Virus record (IMG/VR): IMGVR_UViG_3300038429_000072
Location: 1-34,047 of that record
Reading direction: 5' to 3' (one strand)
Source of the DNA: a virus
DNA length: 34,047 nucleotides
Positions 11,399-18,935 of the stretch are shown piece after piece (position 1 is the first letter of the stretch; each line of letters begins with the position of its first letter). The position numbers and the translations under genes were made by a program. Under the pieces are notes generated by a model, which did no database searches, was not told where the DNA came from, and saw only the letters and a list, made by a program, of their open reading frames with translations.

Positions 11399-13380
11399 AT
11401 CAAAGATTCTTGGTTAAGATTGTTGAATGGTACACCTATTCCTACGATTATAGGAGGTTCTGTTACGGTAGAATCGCAGTAAATATCTACCCCGACCTGT
11501 AATTCATAGTGTCGTTCCTCGGTTTCGGAATCGCCTATGTCAAATCTAGCGTATCCAGGAGCATCATTGGGTTGATATAGATTAGCGTTAGAAAATTTAT
11601 CAGAGTAAACCCAGTCACCCCTATCTATAGAGTATTTTAGAACTATTGAAACGCCGTCTTGGATGTCCGTCCACTTTGCCTCCACGTAGGAGGCTAGTTT
11701 TTGTTTGGTCGTAAAATCGGCGTCTTCAATCAGGGACTCCCAGGTTGCATAAGGGGCTGGCGTGGAACTGGCATCTATCACATCTACCCCGTAAGTTACT
11801 GCGCCAGAACTGTCATCACGCCAAGAGATATGCAGGATATTACCAAAGTTCTGCACCATTCCAATAGTCAGATTGTTAGAACCAGTTTTATACTGTGAAC
11901 CCGTGCTCAGAATATACGAATATCCAAAGGAATTAGGCTGCGAAGCATCAGTCTTGCCCCAGCCGTAAATCCCGTAAGGAATGTCGGTATTCGCTGTGGT
12001 GGACGGCCAGCCTAGGAGATGAACGCCGTATCTGACCGTAGCCACATAAGGGTAGACCCTGGTTTGAACATTACTAGAGGTATAGATATTTTCCGAACCA
12101 GGCAGGCGACGAATCTTCTCTGGCGTAGCGGTGACTGAAGTAATAGCGTACCAATTTCCCCCAGCTACAAAGTAAATAACATTCTCAAACGTATTTAAGG
12201 CTTCGGGAGAACCCTCAGGGATCGGAGTGAAGTAGTTATAAGTGTCCGAAAGTCCGTCCCAGTAAAAGATAATTCCACTTTGGGGAGTATTGTCACCTGT
12301 AGTTACAAGTTGGGCGGCTATAACTAGATATTCGTTAAAAACAGCTAATCCACAGACTTCATAACCTGGTGGAAAGACTAATTTTTGCCTTTGCCATTCA
12401 TCGTTTGTCGGTTGGGGTTCGCCCAGATTTTCCCAAACGCTCAAGTAACGCCCATTACCAATACAGGTAAATTGTTGGAAAGTAATCATTGGGTGGAGTC
12501 CGTTAACTGTCAGAACTAAGCGATTCGCCCATAGTTGCATATCGCAGGTAGATAAATCATTGGTCACTGTAGAACTCACCGTCCCATCTGCTACCGTCGA
12601 GGTAAGGTGAAAATGATAAGTTTGGGCATTATTAGGCCCGACATTTACCTGAATAGGAGTTGAGAAGACAAAATAATTCCAAGTAGCACTAGACAGATTA
12701 GTGTTAGTAACTGTAGCTGTACCAAGTTGGTTGTTTAGGCCATCATGGACTGTAAGTGTCCAATCACCAGTCCCCTTTGTGACAATATAAACACCAATTT
12801 TAGAAATTGGTTGAATATCAGTCTGAAAGAAACGCTCTTGGTCATTTCTGCTTTCCCCATAACTGGTTAAAACGGTAGTAGTTTTAGTACTGAGAGATTG
12901 ATTAGAATTAACATTAAATCCCGCGTTATCGCTGTTATCATAAGTAGACTGGGACTCTCCATAATAACCAGGGTTTAGGGTCGGGGTAGTAGAAACTGTC
13001 GTAATAGAACTGACTTGGGTAGTTCCTGCGATATAAATTGCATCTTGGTCTTGGCGATAATCTATCCCGAAAGTTCCACTTTGCCCGATATTCCCGAACA
13101 AACTCCATGCTCCTGCTGAGGTGCAAGCATAAACATTTCCAGTAGAGCCAATAGAATAAATCTCCCCAGCTTGAGTCATTATTTCATTCTGGACTAGATC
13201 TGTAATAACATTACTATCGGCTCGGCGAGTTCCTGGCAGAACGCTCATCTGAGAAGGTGATTTGCGGAAATCTAAAGATTGAGAATTAGCAAAAGAATTA
13301 GCCTGTCCTACCTTCTTGTCGGTAGCTTGTCCCCCTACCCACGATTTGTAGACGTAAGCCTGTATTTCACTTTTAGCCAT
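11395..13380 (-). CDS. Large tail hub/nozzle-like protein, 661 aa
   Basis: A large beta-rich protein without membrane segments. The first 70 residues are polar (VGGQATDKKVGQANSFANSQ…LPGTRR); the middle has repeated strand blocks with aromatic Trp/Tyr (…IIFYWDGLSDTYNYFTPIPE…, …NFGNILHISWRDDSSGAVTY…) that look like beta-propeller blades. Podovirus-type genomes usually carry such a protein next to the connector, as the tail nozzle or hub. Its C-terminus has a domain-like module (KWTDIQDGVSIVLKYSID...). The nozzle role is inferred from size, fold look and order. Confidence 0.65.
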   Translation of the reverse strand: MAKSEIQAYVYKSWVGGQATDKKVGQANSFANSQSLDFRKSPSQMSVLPGTRRADSNVITDLVQNEIMTQAGEIYSIGSTGNVYACTSAGAWSLFGNIGQSGTFGIDYRQDQDAIYIAGTTQVSSITTVSTTPTLNPGYYGESQSTYDNSDNAGFNVNSNQSLSTKTTTVLTSYGESRNDQERFFQTDIQPISKIGVYIVTKGTGDWTLTVHDGLNNQLGTATVTNTNLSSATWNYFVFSTPIQVNVGPNNAQTYHFHLTSTVADGTVSSTVTNDLSTCDMQLWANRLVLTVNGLHPMITFQQFTCIGNGRYLSVWENLGEPQPTNDEWQRQKLVFPPGYEVCGLAVFNEYLVIAAQLVTTGDNTPQSGIIFYWDGLSDTYNYFTPIPEGSPEALNTFENVIYFVAGGNWYAITSVTATPEKIRRLPGSENIYTSSNVQTRVYPYVATVRYGVHLLGWPSTTANTDIPYGIYGWGKTDASQPNSFGYSYILSTGSQYKTGSNNLTIGMVQNFGNILHISWRDDSSGAVTYGVDVIDASSTPAPYATWESLIEDADFTTKQKLASYVEAKWTDIQDGVSIVLKYSIDRGDWVYSDKFSNANLYQPNDAPGYARFDIGDSETEERHYELQVGVDIYCDSTVTEPPIIVGIGVPFNNLNQESLI

Positions 13381-13381
13381 T

Positions 13382-14218
13382 TTACGACCCTATCGGCGGT
13401 AGCGGGGTAAGTACCCAAGGGCTAATTTCACTACCATCGGAGAAGATTACATTACCCTCAGTCGAACTTGAGTACTGCGTAATTGCGTCATCTACAGCAT
13501 TATCAAATAGGGTTTTATGCTGAAGAGCTCGTTGCTCGTTGCCCTTTCCAGCAAAATAAAGCCATAGGGCATAATCAATTAAATTAGAGTGATATTCTCC
13601 AGGAATTATAGGCAACTGCCCAATCCTAAAACTCAATCCTGAACCCGAGTTGCCCACAAAAGCACTTTTTAACGTAAGCGTAGATGATGTGGGAACGTCT
13701 ACAATTTCGTACCAAGTTAAATCTGTTACTCCGGTAACTTGAAAAGATAAACCTATCATCTGATTAGCAAAAGTTGAACCTGTAGAAGTAACCAGAGTGC
13801 TTCCGTTCGTCATAGTGCAGGTCTGAGCAGGTTTTTGGTCGCCCGATATGAAATCTGGTACTGATAAAAAATGATCCTGTACTTGGTAGTAAAACCTTAT
13901 TCCATTAGTAATCCCAGAAGATGGCACCGGCCAAATCTCAACCTCATCGTTACCAATCATAAAATAATAAGTCGCCCAGTTTGAAGAGTAATTAGGGACG
14001 GTTTTAATCAAGCGCCATTCATACTCACTTCTAATCTCTTTGGTGGGCGGGGCGTAGCTGTTCTGCCCGGCAGCGGTTTTAACCGTCATGCCGATTATAC
14101 GGACACAATCTACCGGAGTTTGGTAGATACTCTGTCCTTGAATCGTATCTGTAAATTGCTGTTTGCGTGACCAGTAACGGGATAATTTAGCGTTAAATAA
14201 CTGATAGCCCTGATTCAT
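13382..14218 (-). CDS. Head-tail connector/adaptor-like protein, 278 aa or longer
   Basis: The start (MNQGYQLFNAKLSRYWSRKQ) is followed by TPVDCVRIIGMTV, a beta-rich middle insertion (TCTMTNGSTLVTSTGSTFAN... and STLTLKSAFVG), and a helical end (NLIDYALWLYFAGKGNEQRA…HKTLFDNAVDDAI). This layout resembles gp11/gp4-type adaptors, which seat under the portal. The reading frame stays open for 29 more codons upstream to about 14305 with coding-like sequence (TLTFTDLSNKFVRLTRD...), but it contains no ATG, GTG or TTG; an AGAGAGGA ribosome-like site lies at 14313-14320. The true start may be there, at a rare codon. Confidence 0.6.
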   Translation of the reverse strand: MNQGYQLFNAKLSRYWSRKQQFTDTIQGQSIYQTPVDCVRIIGMTVKTAAGQNSYAPPTKEIRSEYEWRLIKTVPNYSSNWATYYFMIGNDEVEIWPVPSSGITNGIRFYYQVQDHFLSVPDFISGDQKPAQTCTMTNGSTLVTSTGSTFANQMIGLSFQVTGVTDLTWYEIVDVPTSSTLTLKSAFVGNSGSGLSFRIGQLPIIPGEYHSNLIDYALWLYFAGKGNEQRALQHKTLFDNAVDDAITQYSSSTEGNVIFSDGSEISPWVLTPLPPIGS

Positions 14219-14322
14219 ATCTTGTTGACCCTGCGTAAGAGTTCCCGAAGTTGTATCTCGGGTTAAACGAACAAATTTGTTTGATAAATCTGTGAAAGTA
14301 AGCGTAAATCTATCCTCTCTTC

Positions 14323-15297
14323 CTATGCCGCCTGATAAGTACCTGTTAATTGCAAGAAGTCACCGGTAGTCCAGGTATTAGGTATTGTAGCTGTAAGACT
14401 TGTGACGGAAATCAAATAAGTGCCGCTTGAATCTTGGGCAACAGGACGCATGACAGTTGTAGAAGTCCACAAACAAGCTGATGAATAGTTTATGCCAGCA
14501 GATAATAAATGCCCCTCACCTATAACGTCATTGGCTACATAATCAGATGTGGAGGTTACTGGTAGAGAGATGGTTGGAGACGTACCCACTGCAGAGGTGC
14601 TCCCCAAGACAAACCTAAACTGGAAGAACACTGTTTTACCAGTCTGTATATATTTTGCAGTAACAGTTCCATTACCCAGGGTTAAACTAGTTAATGTTGG
14701 TGTCCAGCTTTGCCACGCCCACGATGCACCGGTTCCCGCTACTAACTTGGCAGGGGTAACGGCGGCATCGGTAATACTTGCCGTGACTATTCCGTTAGTT
14801 CCTACTTTTGCACTAGAAATACTTAATCCATAGATTGTTCCACTGGTAGAAGCAGATTGTCCCACAATAGCGTCTGTTGTAATTGTGGTTCCTGTGATAG
14901 AACCATTATTTATAACAGGGGCGGTTAAGGTCTTATTGGTTAATGTCTGTGAAGTAGAAATATCCGCTAAGGTGCTGGAAGCATTTGGCAGAGTATAGGT
15001 TCTCGTGGTAGCTGTGGTAATTCCAGAAAGCTGGAATTGAGCTTGTTTAGTAGTATCTCCGTCGTCTTGCAGGGTGAACAAGGTATCTTTCAAGGTAACA
15101 GTATTGGTATTGTCTAAAACCTTGTTAGTCAGATTCTGAGAGGTGGAGGTGTCTACAGGTTGTCCGTTCACCCCCAAAAAGGTCTGGCGGTTGATTCTGA
15201 AAGTCCCCAGAGGCGAGGCTCGGTTTATGGGGAAATAATCAGCACTTCCGTCTATGCCGGAAGCTGCTGTTAATTGGTTAAAGTTTACATCGCTCAT
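14323..15297 (-). CDS. Tail fibre protein, 324 aa
   Basis: A typical trimeric fibre sequence. The N-terminal adhesion part (MSDVNFNQLTAASGIDGSAD) is followed by repeats around TSTSQNLTNKVLDNTNT and STSQTLTNKTLTAPVINNGS. The C-terminal domain of about 125 residues begins at WQSWTPTLTSLTLGNGTVTA and is paralogous to the C-terminus of the protein at 24446-25099. That domain is the likely receptor-binding tip. I choose the start at 15297, which overlaps the previous stop (ATGA), with GGGAGGAAG upstream; a TTG at 15318 is in frame but less likely. Confidence 0.75.
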   Translation of the reverse strand: MSDVNFNQLTAASGIDGSADYFPINRASPLGTFRINRQTFLGVNGQPVDTSTSQNLTNKVLDNTNTVTLKDTLFTLQDDGDTTKQAQFQLSGITTATTRTYTLPNASSTLADISTSQTLTNKTLTAPVINNGSITGTTITTDAIVGQSASTSGTIYGLSISSAKVGTNGIVTASITDAAVTPAKLVAGTGASWAWQSWTPTLTSLTLGNGTVTAKYIQTGKTVFFQFRFVLGSTSAVGTSPTISLPVTSTSDYVANDVIGEGHLLSAGINYSSACLWTSTTVMRPVAQDSSGTYLISVTSLTATIPNTWTTGDFLQLTGTYQAA

Positions 15298-15485
15298 TGA
15301 CTGTTGTCTTCCTCCCAAACTGTGGCTGGGATTTGAGTGAATGAACTGTCTAGGGTCACAAGATTGTATCCCGCTAAGGTTATTAATTGGTTGCCACTAA
15401 GCGTAACCAGATAAAGCAGGGCAATGTTATTCATCTCTCCGTTATTACCGCCAGGTTGCCAAACAGTTGCGGGTGCGTTTACCAT
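15294..15485 (-). CDS. Small virion-type protein, 63 aa
   Basis: MVNAPATVWQPGGNNGEMNN... has a PATVW motif near both ends (residues 5-9 and 53-57) and a hydrophobic beta-repeat stretch (LVTLSGNQLITLAGYNLVTL) in between. It is the first gene after a hairpin leader promoter and overlaps the fibre gene by 4 nt, so it is probably part of the tail fibre unit. No named family. Confidence 0.6.
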   Translation of the reverse strand: MVNAPATVWQPGGNNGEMNNIALLYLVTLSGNQLITLAGYNLVTLDSSFTQIPATVWEEDNSQ

Positions 15486-15503
15486 AGGATTCCTTAAATA
15501 AAA

Positions 15504-15562
15504 ATAGCCCCCGAGAGGACTATCCTATTTCAAAGTATGAGCTATTGCACTCTCAAAATCAA
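15504..15562 (-). promoter_or_regulatory. Hairpin leader promoter 6 (fibre, connector, tail)
   Basis: Minus strand: TACTTT (15532-15537), 6 nt, then GGATAGTCCTCTCGGGGGCTAT with one mismatch in the stem, then TTTTTATTT. The best -35 is TTGATT (15557-15562) at 19 nt. The hairpin (15504-15523) lies in the leader of the 63-aa gene, preceding AAGGAATCCT-ATG. It overlaps the divergent promoter of the chaperonin cassette. Confidence 0.5.
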
Positions 15563-15573
15563 GTTGTTATACT
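15545..15573 (+). promoter_or_regulatory. Promoter TTGCAC-17-TATACT for the HNH-groES-groEL cassette
   Basis: TTGCAC at 15545-15550, a 17-nt spacer, and TATACT at 15568-15573. The predicted start is near 15580. The leader of about 80 nt contains a strong terminator-like structure (15611-15646) before the HNH start at 15661. It is divergent from and overlaps the tail leader promoter. Confidence 0.6.
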
Positions 15574-15587
15574 GCACTTGATGAAAT

Positions 15588-15646
15588 CCTCAGAACTCAA
15601 TTTTAATGATGGCTCGGCTATCTCTGAGGTTAGTCGGGCCTTTTTT
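15588..15646 (+). terminator. Terminator with loop complementary to an upstream leader segment
   Basis: GGCTCGGCTA (15611-15620) pairs with TAGTCGGGCC (15631-15640) over 10 bp with two G-T pairs, loop TCTCTGAGGT, followed by TTTTTT (15641-15646). The loop contains TCTGAGG (15623-15629), the exact complement of CCTCAGA (15588-15594) upstream. The upstream arm can form a pseudoknot with the loop, or an alternative hairpin that competes with the terminator. This is the shape of an attenuator controlling HNH and chaperonin genes. Confidence 0.65.
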
Positions 15647-15660
15647 GCAATGGAGGAATT

Positions 15661-16191
15661 ATGAAGACCTGTTCTATCGTTGAATGTCCTGAAGTACACC
15701 ATAGTAAAGGATACTGCAAAAAACACTATTTACGATGGTATCGGTGGGGCGACCCAAATATAGTCAAAAAAGAGTATCACGGATTAAACGATGCTCCAGA
15801 ACGCAATGTATGGCAAAAAATGAAACAGAGGTGCTACAACCCTAATGACAAATCGTATCCCGACTATGGCGGACGAGGGATAGAAGTATGTCCGAGATGG
15901 AGAGTTTCGTTTATGAATTTTTATAATGATATGGGCAAAAGACCTTCAGATACTCATTCCATAGAACGCATAAATAATGATGGTAACTATCGTCCTTCTA
16001 ACTGCAAATGGGCGACCAAAGACGAGCAAGTTAATAACTATAGACACAACCATTTTATTACTATTAACGGCAGAACTCAAAGTATGAAACGATGGGTTGA
16101 TGAACTGGGCTTAAAATATGGTCGTGTACAAATGCGACTATATCGTGGATGGACACCCGAGAGAGCTTTAGAGCTAGAAAGGAGTAAATAA
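15661..16191 (+). CDS. HNH endonuclease, 176 aa (paralogue 1)
   Basis: Begins MKTCSIVECPEVHHSKGYCK: a zinc motif formed by C4, C9, C19 and H22, then WYRWGDP. The core is MKQRCYNPND...YGGRGIEVCPRWRVSF followed by HSIERINNDGNYRPSNCKWA, a pattern seen in phage and bacterial HNH family proteins. The C-terminus carries a basic segment (GRTQSMKRWVDELGL...) likely for DNA recognition. A strong TGGAGG ribosome site lies upstream. About half of the residues in the central part match the second copy at 18106-18690 on the other side of groEL. It is probably a free-standing homing endonuclease. Confidence 0.8.
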   Translation: MKTCSIVECPEVHHSKGYCKKHYLRWYRWGDPNIVKKEYHGLNDAPERNVWQKMKQRCYNPNDKSYPDYGGRGIEVCPRWRVSFMNFYNDMGKRPSDTHSIERINNDGNYRPSNCKWATKDEQVNNYRHNHFITINGRTQSMKRWVDELGLKYGRVQMRLYRGWTPERALELERSK

Positions 16192-16578
16192 ATGGCACTG
16201 CACCCTGTTAATGATAGGTTCAAAGTAGAAGTTGCAACTAATGAGTTTGGTTTTAATGAAGAAAGTGGAGGGACTGAAACTGGCATAGTCGTAGAAGTTC
16301 CAGATATGTTAATTTACCTATCTTTCCATAGTTTCGCATTTGAGAATTCTATAATGAATGAGGATAACCTTAAGAAAATACAAAGTTACTATAATCAATT
16401 TTTAGGCAAGCGTATATATTGGGAGATGTTGCAAGATAGAGGTAGAAAAATAAAAGAAGGCGAAAAAGAATTTGTTTATCTACAGATGACTGACTTGCTA
16501 GCCTATTCAGACGATACAGAAGATAATGCACAAGTAATTAATCAGGTTGGCTCGGCAGGGTCATTTAACCTAAGTTAG
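16192..16578 (+). CDS. groES: GroES-like co-chaperonin, 128 aa
   Basis: The start MALHPVNDRFKVEVATNEFG matches the GroES beginning (IRPLHDRVIV), followed by a mobile-loop-like EESGGTETGIVVEV, where the Gly-Ile-Val motif binds the GroEL apical domain. The end (FLGKRIYWEMLQDRGRKIKE, KEFVYLQMTDLLAYSDD) matches the GroES C-terminal strands. At 128 aa it is longer than the usual 95-100 aa because of an insertion around 40-80 and a C-terminal tail. It is directly upstream of groEL with an AAAGGAG site. Assignment rests on this pairing plus motifs. Confidence 0.75.
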   Translation: MALHPVNDRFKVEVATNEFGFNEESGGTETGIVVEVPDMLIYLSFHSFAFENSIMNEDNLKKIQSYYNQFLGKRIYWEMLQDRGRKIKEGEKEFVYLQMTDLLAYSDDTEDNAQVINQVGSAGSFNLS

Positions 16579-16586
16579 GAGTACCG

Positions 16587-18182
16587 ATGAGTGAGAAAAA
16601 AGAAGGAAGAGAAGTATTAACCGAATCAGAACTACAAGTTAAAGTTCTTGAGGGTGCTCATGCGGCTTATCAGTCGGCAGCAATCTCTTATGGTCCAAAA
16701 GGTAAAAATGTAATCCTAGAAAAAGGTTTTGGCAGACCACTTTATACTCGTGACGGAATTACGATATTACGAGATACATTCTTTTCAGATAGAGGCAAAC
16801 AACTAGGTGCAGCTATGGTCAGAGAAGCTTCCGAAGCCTCAAATCAAGTAGCCGGAGACGGCTCTACAGCCGCCGGTATGCTAACTTATTTACTATACGA
16901 TAACGGTCTTAAATCTATAGCTGCCGGTAATCACCCTATGGACGTAGCCGATATAATCGTCAAAGATAGTTATTTATTACTAGAAGAACTTAAAAAGTTT
17001 GTCATTCCAGTCAAGGATAATCAGCTTAAAGACGTGGCTACAGTCGCCGCCGGTAATCCCCTGATCGGGCAACTGATCGCCGAGGCAGTTTTATATGTCG
17101 GTCAAGACGGCGGAATATTAACCGAAAAAGCCCCTATTGCCGAAGTAGAGCGGGAATATATAGACGGATATTATCTACAGTCCGGTTTTACCGCCCTACA
17201 GGGCGGCAAGAAGGAACTCGTAGACCCTTATGTGATTGTTTCTAGTAAAAGGTTAAGCTCCGCCGCTGATACGATTGAACTCTTAAACGGAGTGATGAAG
17301 TTCGGTGGACTGGAACAAGGGCAAATACCCCGTGTACTTTTCATAGGTAATTTTGAGGATGCCGCTTATACCACGATTGTAAACACCATAAACGCTGGGC
17401 AGATTGACGCTGTCATAATCAAAACTCCTCCGATGTACGGCGAACTTGGAAAGTATCTCTTAGAAGACATCGCTATCTACGCCGGTTGCCAACCTATTAC
17501 TGAGAATACTAAGATTAAATCATTCGTCTCTCAAACTACCGACCGCAAGTTCTTCTCTAGTTATATAGGCAGGATAGACAAAGTCATTGCTTCTAAGGGT
17601 GAATCTACCTTATTTGCTAATAAAGATGCGGAGGGTGTTAAAACCCGTATCCAAGAGATAAAAGACCAAATAAAAGACGAAAGTGTGGACGCTTTTGTTG
17701 AAAAGCTAAAGGATAGAGTAGCTAAACTAGAGGGTAAAATCGCTATCTTCAAAATCGGTGGGGCGACTGATACCGAAAAAGAACGCCTAGAATTTCAGAT
17801 AGAAGACGCTATTAACTCAACCCGACACGCCTATACAGACGGCATCGTACCTGGCGGTGGAGTTACACTTCTACAACTGAGTAAATTAGATATCTCAGAC
17901 ATTTACAAAACTTCCCTACAGACTATGTTTAAACAACTTCTAATCAACGCCAATCTGCCCTCTGAACTTAAATTAGATGAAGCCTTAAAAGCCCCCAAAG
18001 GACAAGGCTACAACTTACGCAAAGGTGGAGAACTGGTAGATGTCATCAAAGAGGGTATTATAGACCCCTATATAGTGCCTAAAGAGGTCATTTTCCACGC
18101 TACATCTATGGCTTCTGAGACTTTGAAACTTGGTCTAGGGCTCGTCTTCTCTGATGATGATAAAAAGTCAGCGCTTGCTTAG
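16587..18182 (+). CDS. groEL: Chaperonin GroEL, 531 aa
   Basis: A full-length group I chaperonin. Visible landmarks are SYGPKGKNVILEK, D56 in TRDGITIL, D91 in AGDGSTAAGML (nucleotide site), D407 in QIEDAINSTRHAYTDGIVPG (catalytic Asp), the GGG at 423-425, and D493 in GIIDPYIVP. The usual C-terminal Gly-Gly-Met tail is absent; it ends SDDDKKSALA. It would form ring complexes that fold proteins with ATP and the GroES-like partner. The start has TTAGGAG upstream. Phage-encoded GroEL with GroES is uncommon, and this pair is transcribed opposite to the surrounding virion genes. Its 3' end overlaps the opposing HNH gene by 77 nt. Confidence 0.95.
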   Translation: MSEKKEGREVLTESELQVKVLEGAHAAYQSAAISYGPKGKNVILEKGFGRPLYTRDGITILRDTFFSDRGKQLGAAMVREASEASNQVAGDGSTAAGMLTYLLYDNGLKSIAAGNHPMDVADIIVKDSYLLLEELKKFVIPVKDNQLKDVATVAAGNPLIGQLIAEAVLYVGQDGGILTEKAPIAEVEREYIDGYYLQSGFTALQGGKKELVDPYVIVSSKRLSSAADTIELLNGVMKFGGLEQGQIPRVLFIGNFEDAAYTTIVNTINAGQIDAVIIKTPPMYGELGKYLLEDIAIYAGCQPITENTKIKSFVSQTTDRKFFSSYIGRIDKVIASKGESTLFANKDAEGVKTRIQEIKDQIKDESVDAFVEKLKDRVAKLEGKIAIFKIGGATDTEKERLEFQIEDAINSTRHAYTDGIVPGGGVTLLQLSKLDISDIYKTSLQTMFKQLLINANLPSELKLDEALKAPKGQGYNLRKGGELVDVIKEGIIDPYIVPKEVIFHATSMASETLKLGLGLVFSDDDKKSALA

Positions 18183-18690
18183 TCGTAAATCCGTTCTGGA
18201 TTCTCCAACTCAGAGTATCCGCATCTATACCAGTCAGCTCCGACCATTCTCTTAGATTTAGAGCTTTGCCATTGAAAATCAATAATCGGTTAGTCGATTT
18301 ATTATTAGCCTGTTCCTTATAGGTAGCCCAACGACAATTTTGCGGAGAATAATTTCCATCATTATCTATACGCTCAATAGAATGCTTTGGAGTGGGTCTG
18401 GCCCCCATATCTTCATAAAATGTTGCAAACGAACTCCGCCATCTATCACATATTTCTATTCCCCTCCCCCCATATCTATAATATTTATGGTGATTTTTAT
18501 CATAACATCGTTGTTTCATTCCAGCCCATACAGTATATTCTGGTACTCTTCTCTTACTACTTCCCATCCCGTGCATTTCGTGACGAGTTACTAAGGGGTC
18601 ACCATTGCGTCTCCAGTGTTGCCAGTGTAGCTTGCACCATCCTCTAGCAGCGGCAGGTCTATTACAATCTACTATTGCACAGATATTCAT
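18106..18690 (-). CDS. HNH endonuclease, 194 aa (paralogue 2)
   Basis: Begins MNICAIVDCNRPAAARGWCK with the same zinc pattern as paralogue 1, then HWRRNGDP, a core MKQRCYDKNHHKYYRYGGRG, and HSIERIDNDGNYSPQNCRWA. The last 25 residues are encoded antisense to the 3' end of groEL. It is transcribed leftward, facing the chaperonin cassette. A perfect TATAAT lies 6 nt before the ATG, so the mRNA is probably leaderless. A homing or cassette-linked endonuclease is the most likely role. Confidence 0.8.
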   Translation of the reverse strand: MNICAIVDCNRPAAARGWCKLHWQHWRRNGDPLVTRHEMHGMGSSKRRVPEYTVWAGMKQRCYDKNHHKYYRYGGRGIEICDRWRSSFATFYEDMGARPTPKHSIERIDNDGNYSPQNCRWATYKEQANNKSTNRLLIFNGKALNLREWSELTGIDADTLSWRIQNGFTTKQALTFYHHQRRRALDQVSKSQKP

Positions 18691-18704
18691 AGTAGTATTA
18701 TAAT
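18675..18704 (+). promoter_or_regulatory. Promoter TTGCAC-18-TATAAT with near-leaderless start
   Basis: TTGCAC at 18675-18680 and TATAAT at 18699-18704, spacing 18 nt. The predicted start is near 18711, with the ATG at 18714, so the mRNA has almost no leader. Its -10 shares bases with the leftward -10 of the HNH gene. Confidence 0.55.
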
Positions 18705-18725
18705 TGAAGATATATGATTTATCTA
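18697..18725 (-). promoter_or_regulatory. Leftward promoter TAGATA-17-TATAAT of the HNH gene
   Basis: Minus strand TATAAT at 18697-18702 with TAGATA (18720-18725) 17 nt upstream. The predicted start coincides with the ATG at 18690, giving a leaderless mRNA. Together with the rightward promoter this makes overlapping -10 boxes within ATTATAAT. Confidence 0.5.
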
Positions 18726-18935
18726 GCCTGGATAATCTCGCTCATAGGGGTGTTTTTGTTAGGTTACCACTACGGGAATATCTCTAAAAAGGTCAAACAG
18801 CTAGAAGTTGAAGTCAAAAAGAAGATAGAAAAACCGCAAGAAGAACCCGAAAGTATGTTAATTGACGAACTAGACCCCGTACAGACAGCCCAGTACGAGC
18901 TAGAACAACAAAATAAAAGGCTAAATGGTGAGTAA
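18714..18935 (+). CDS. Single-pass membrane protein, 73 aa
   Basis: One N-terminal membrane helix (MIYLAWIISLIGVFLLGYHY) is followed by a basic coiled-coil helix (NISKKVKQLEVEVKKKIEKP) and an acidic tail (PESMLIDELDPVQTAQYELE). Small anchored coiled-coil proteins of this kind occur in many phages near the virion genes, with unknown role. Its stop overlaps the start of the next gene by 11 nt. It is expressed from the near-leaderless promoter just upstream. Confidence 0.65.
   Translation: MIYLAWIISLIGVFLLGYHYGNISKKVKQLEVEVKKKIEKPQEEPESMLIDELDPVQTAQYELEQQNKRLNGE

Noticed and set aside
11264-11482. Plus-strand frames inside the tail and virion genes
   Set aside because: These are shadows: they lack ribosome sites and run against long, well-coded minus-strand genes.
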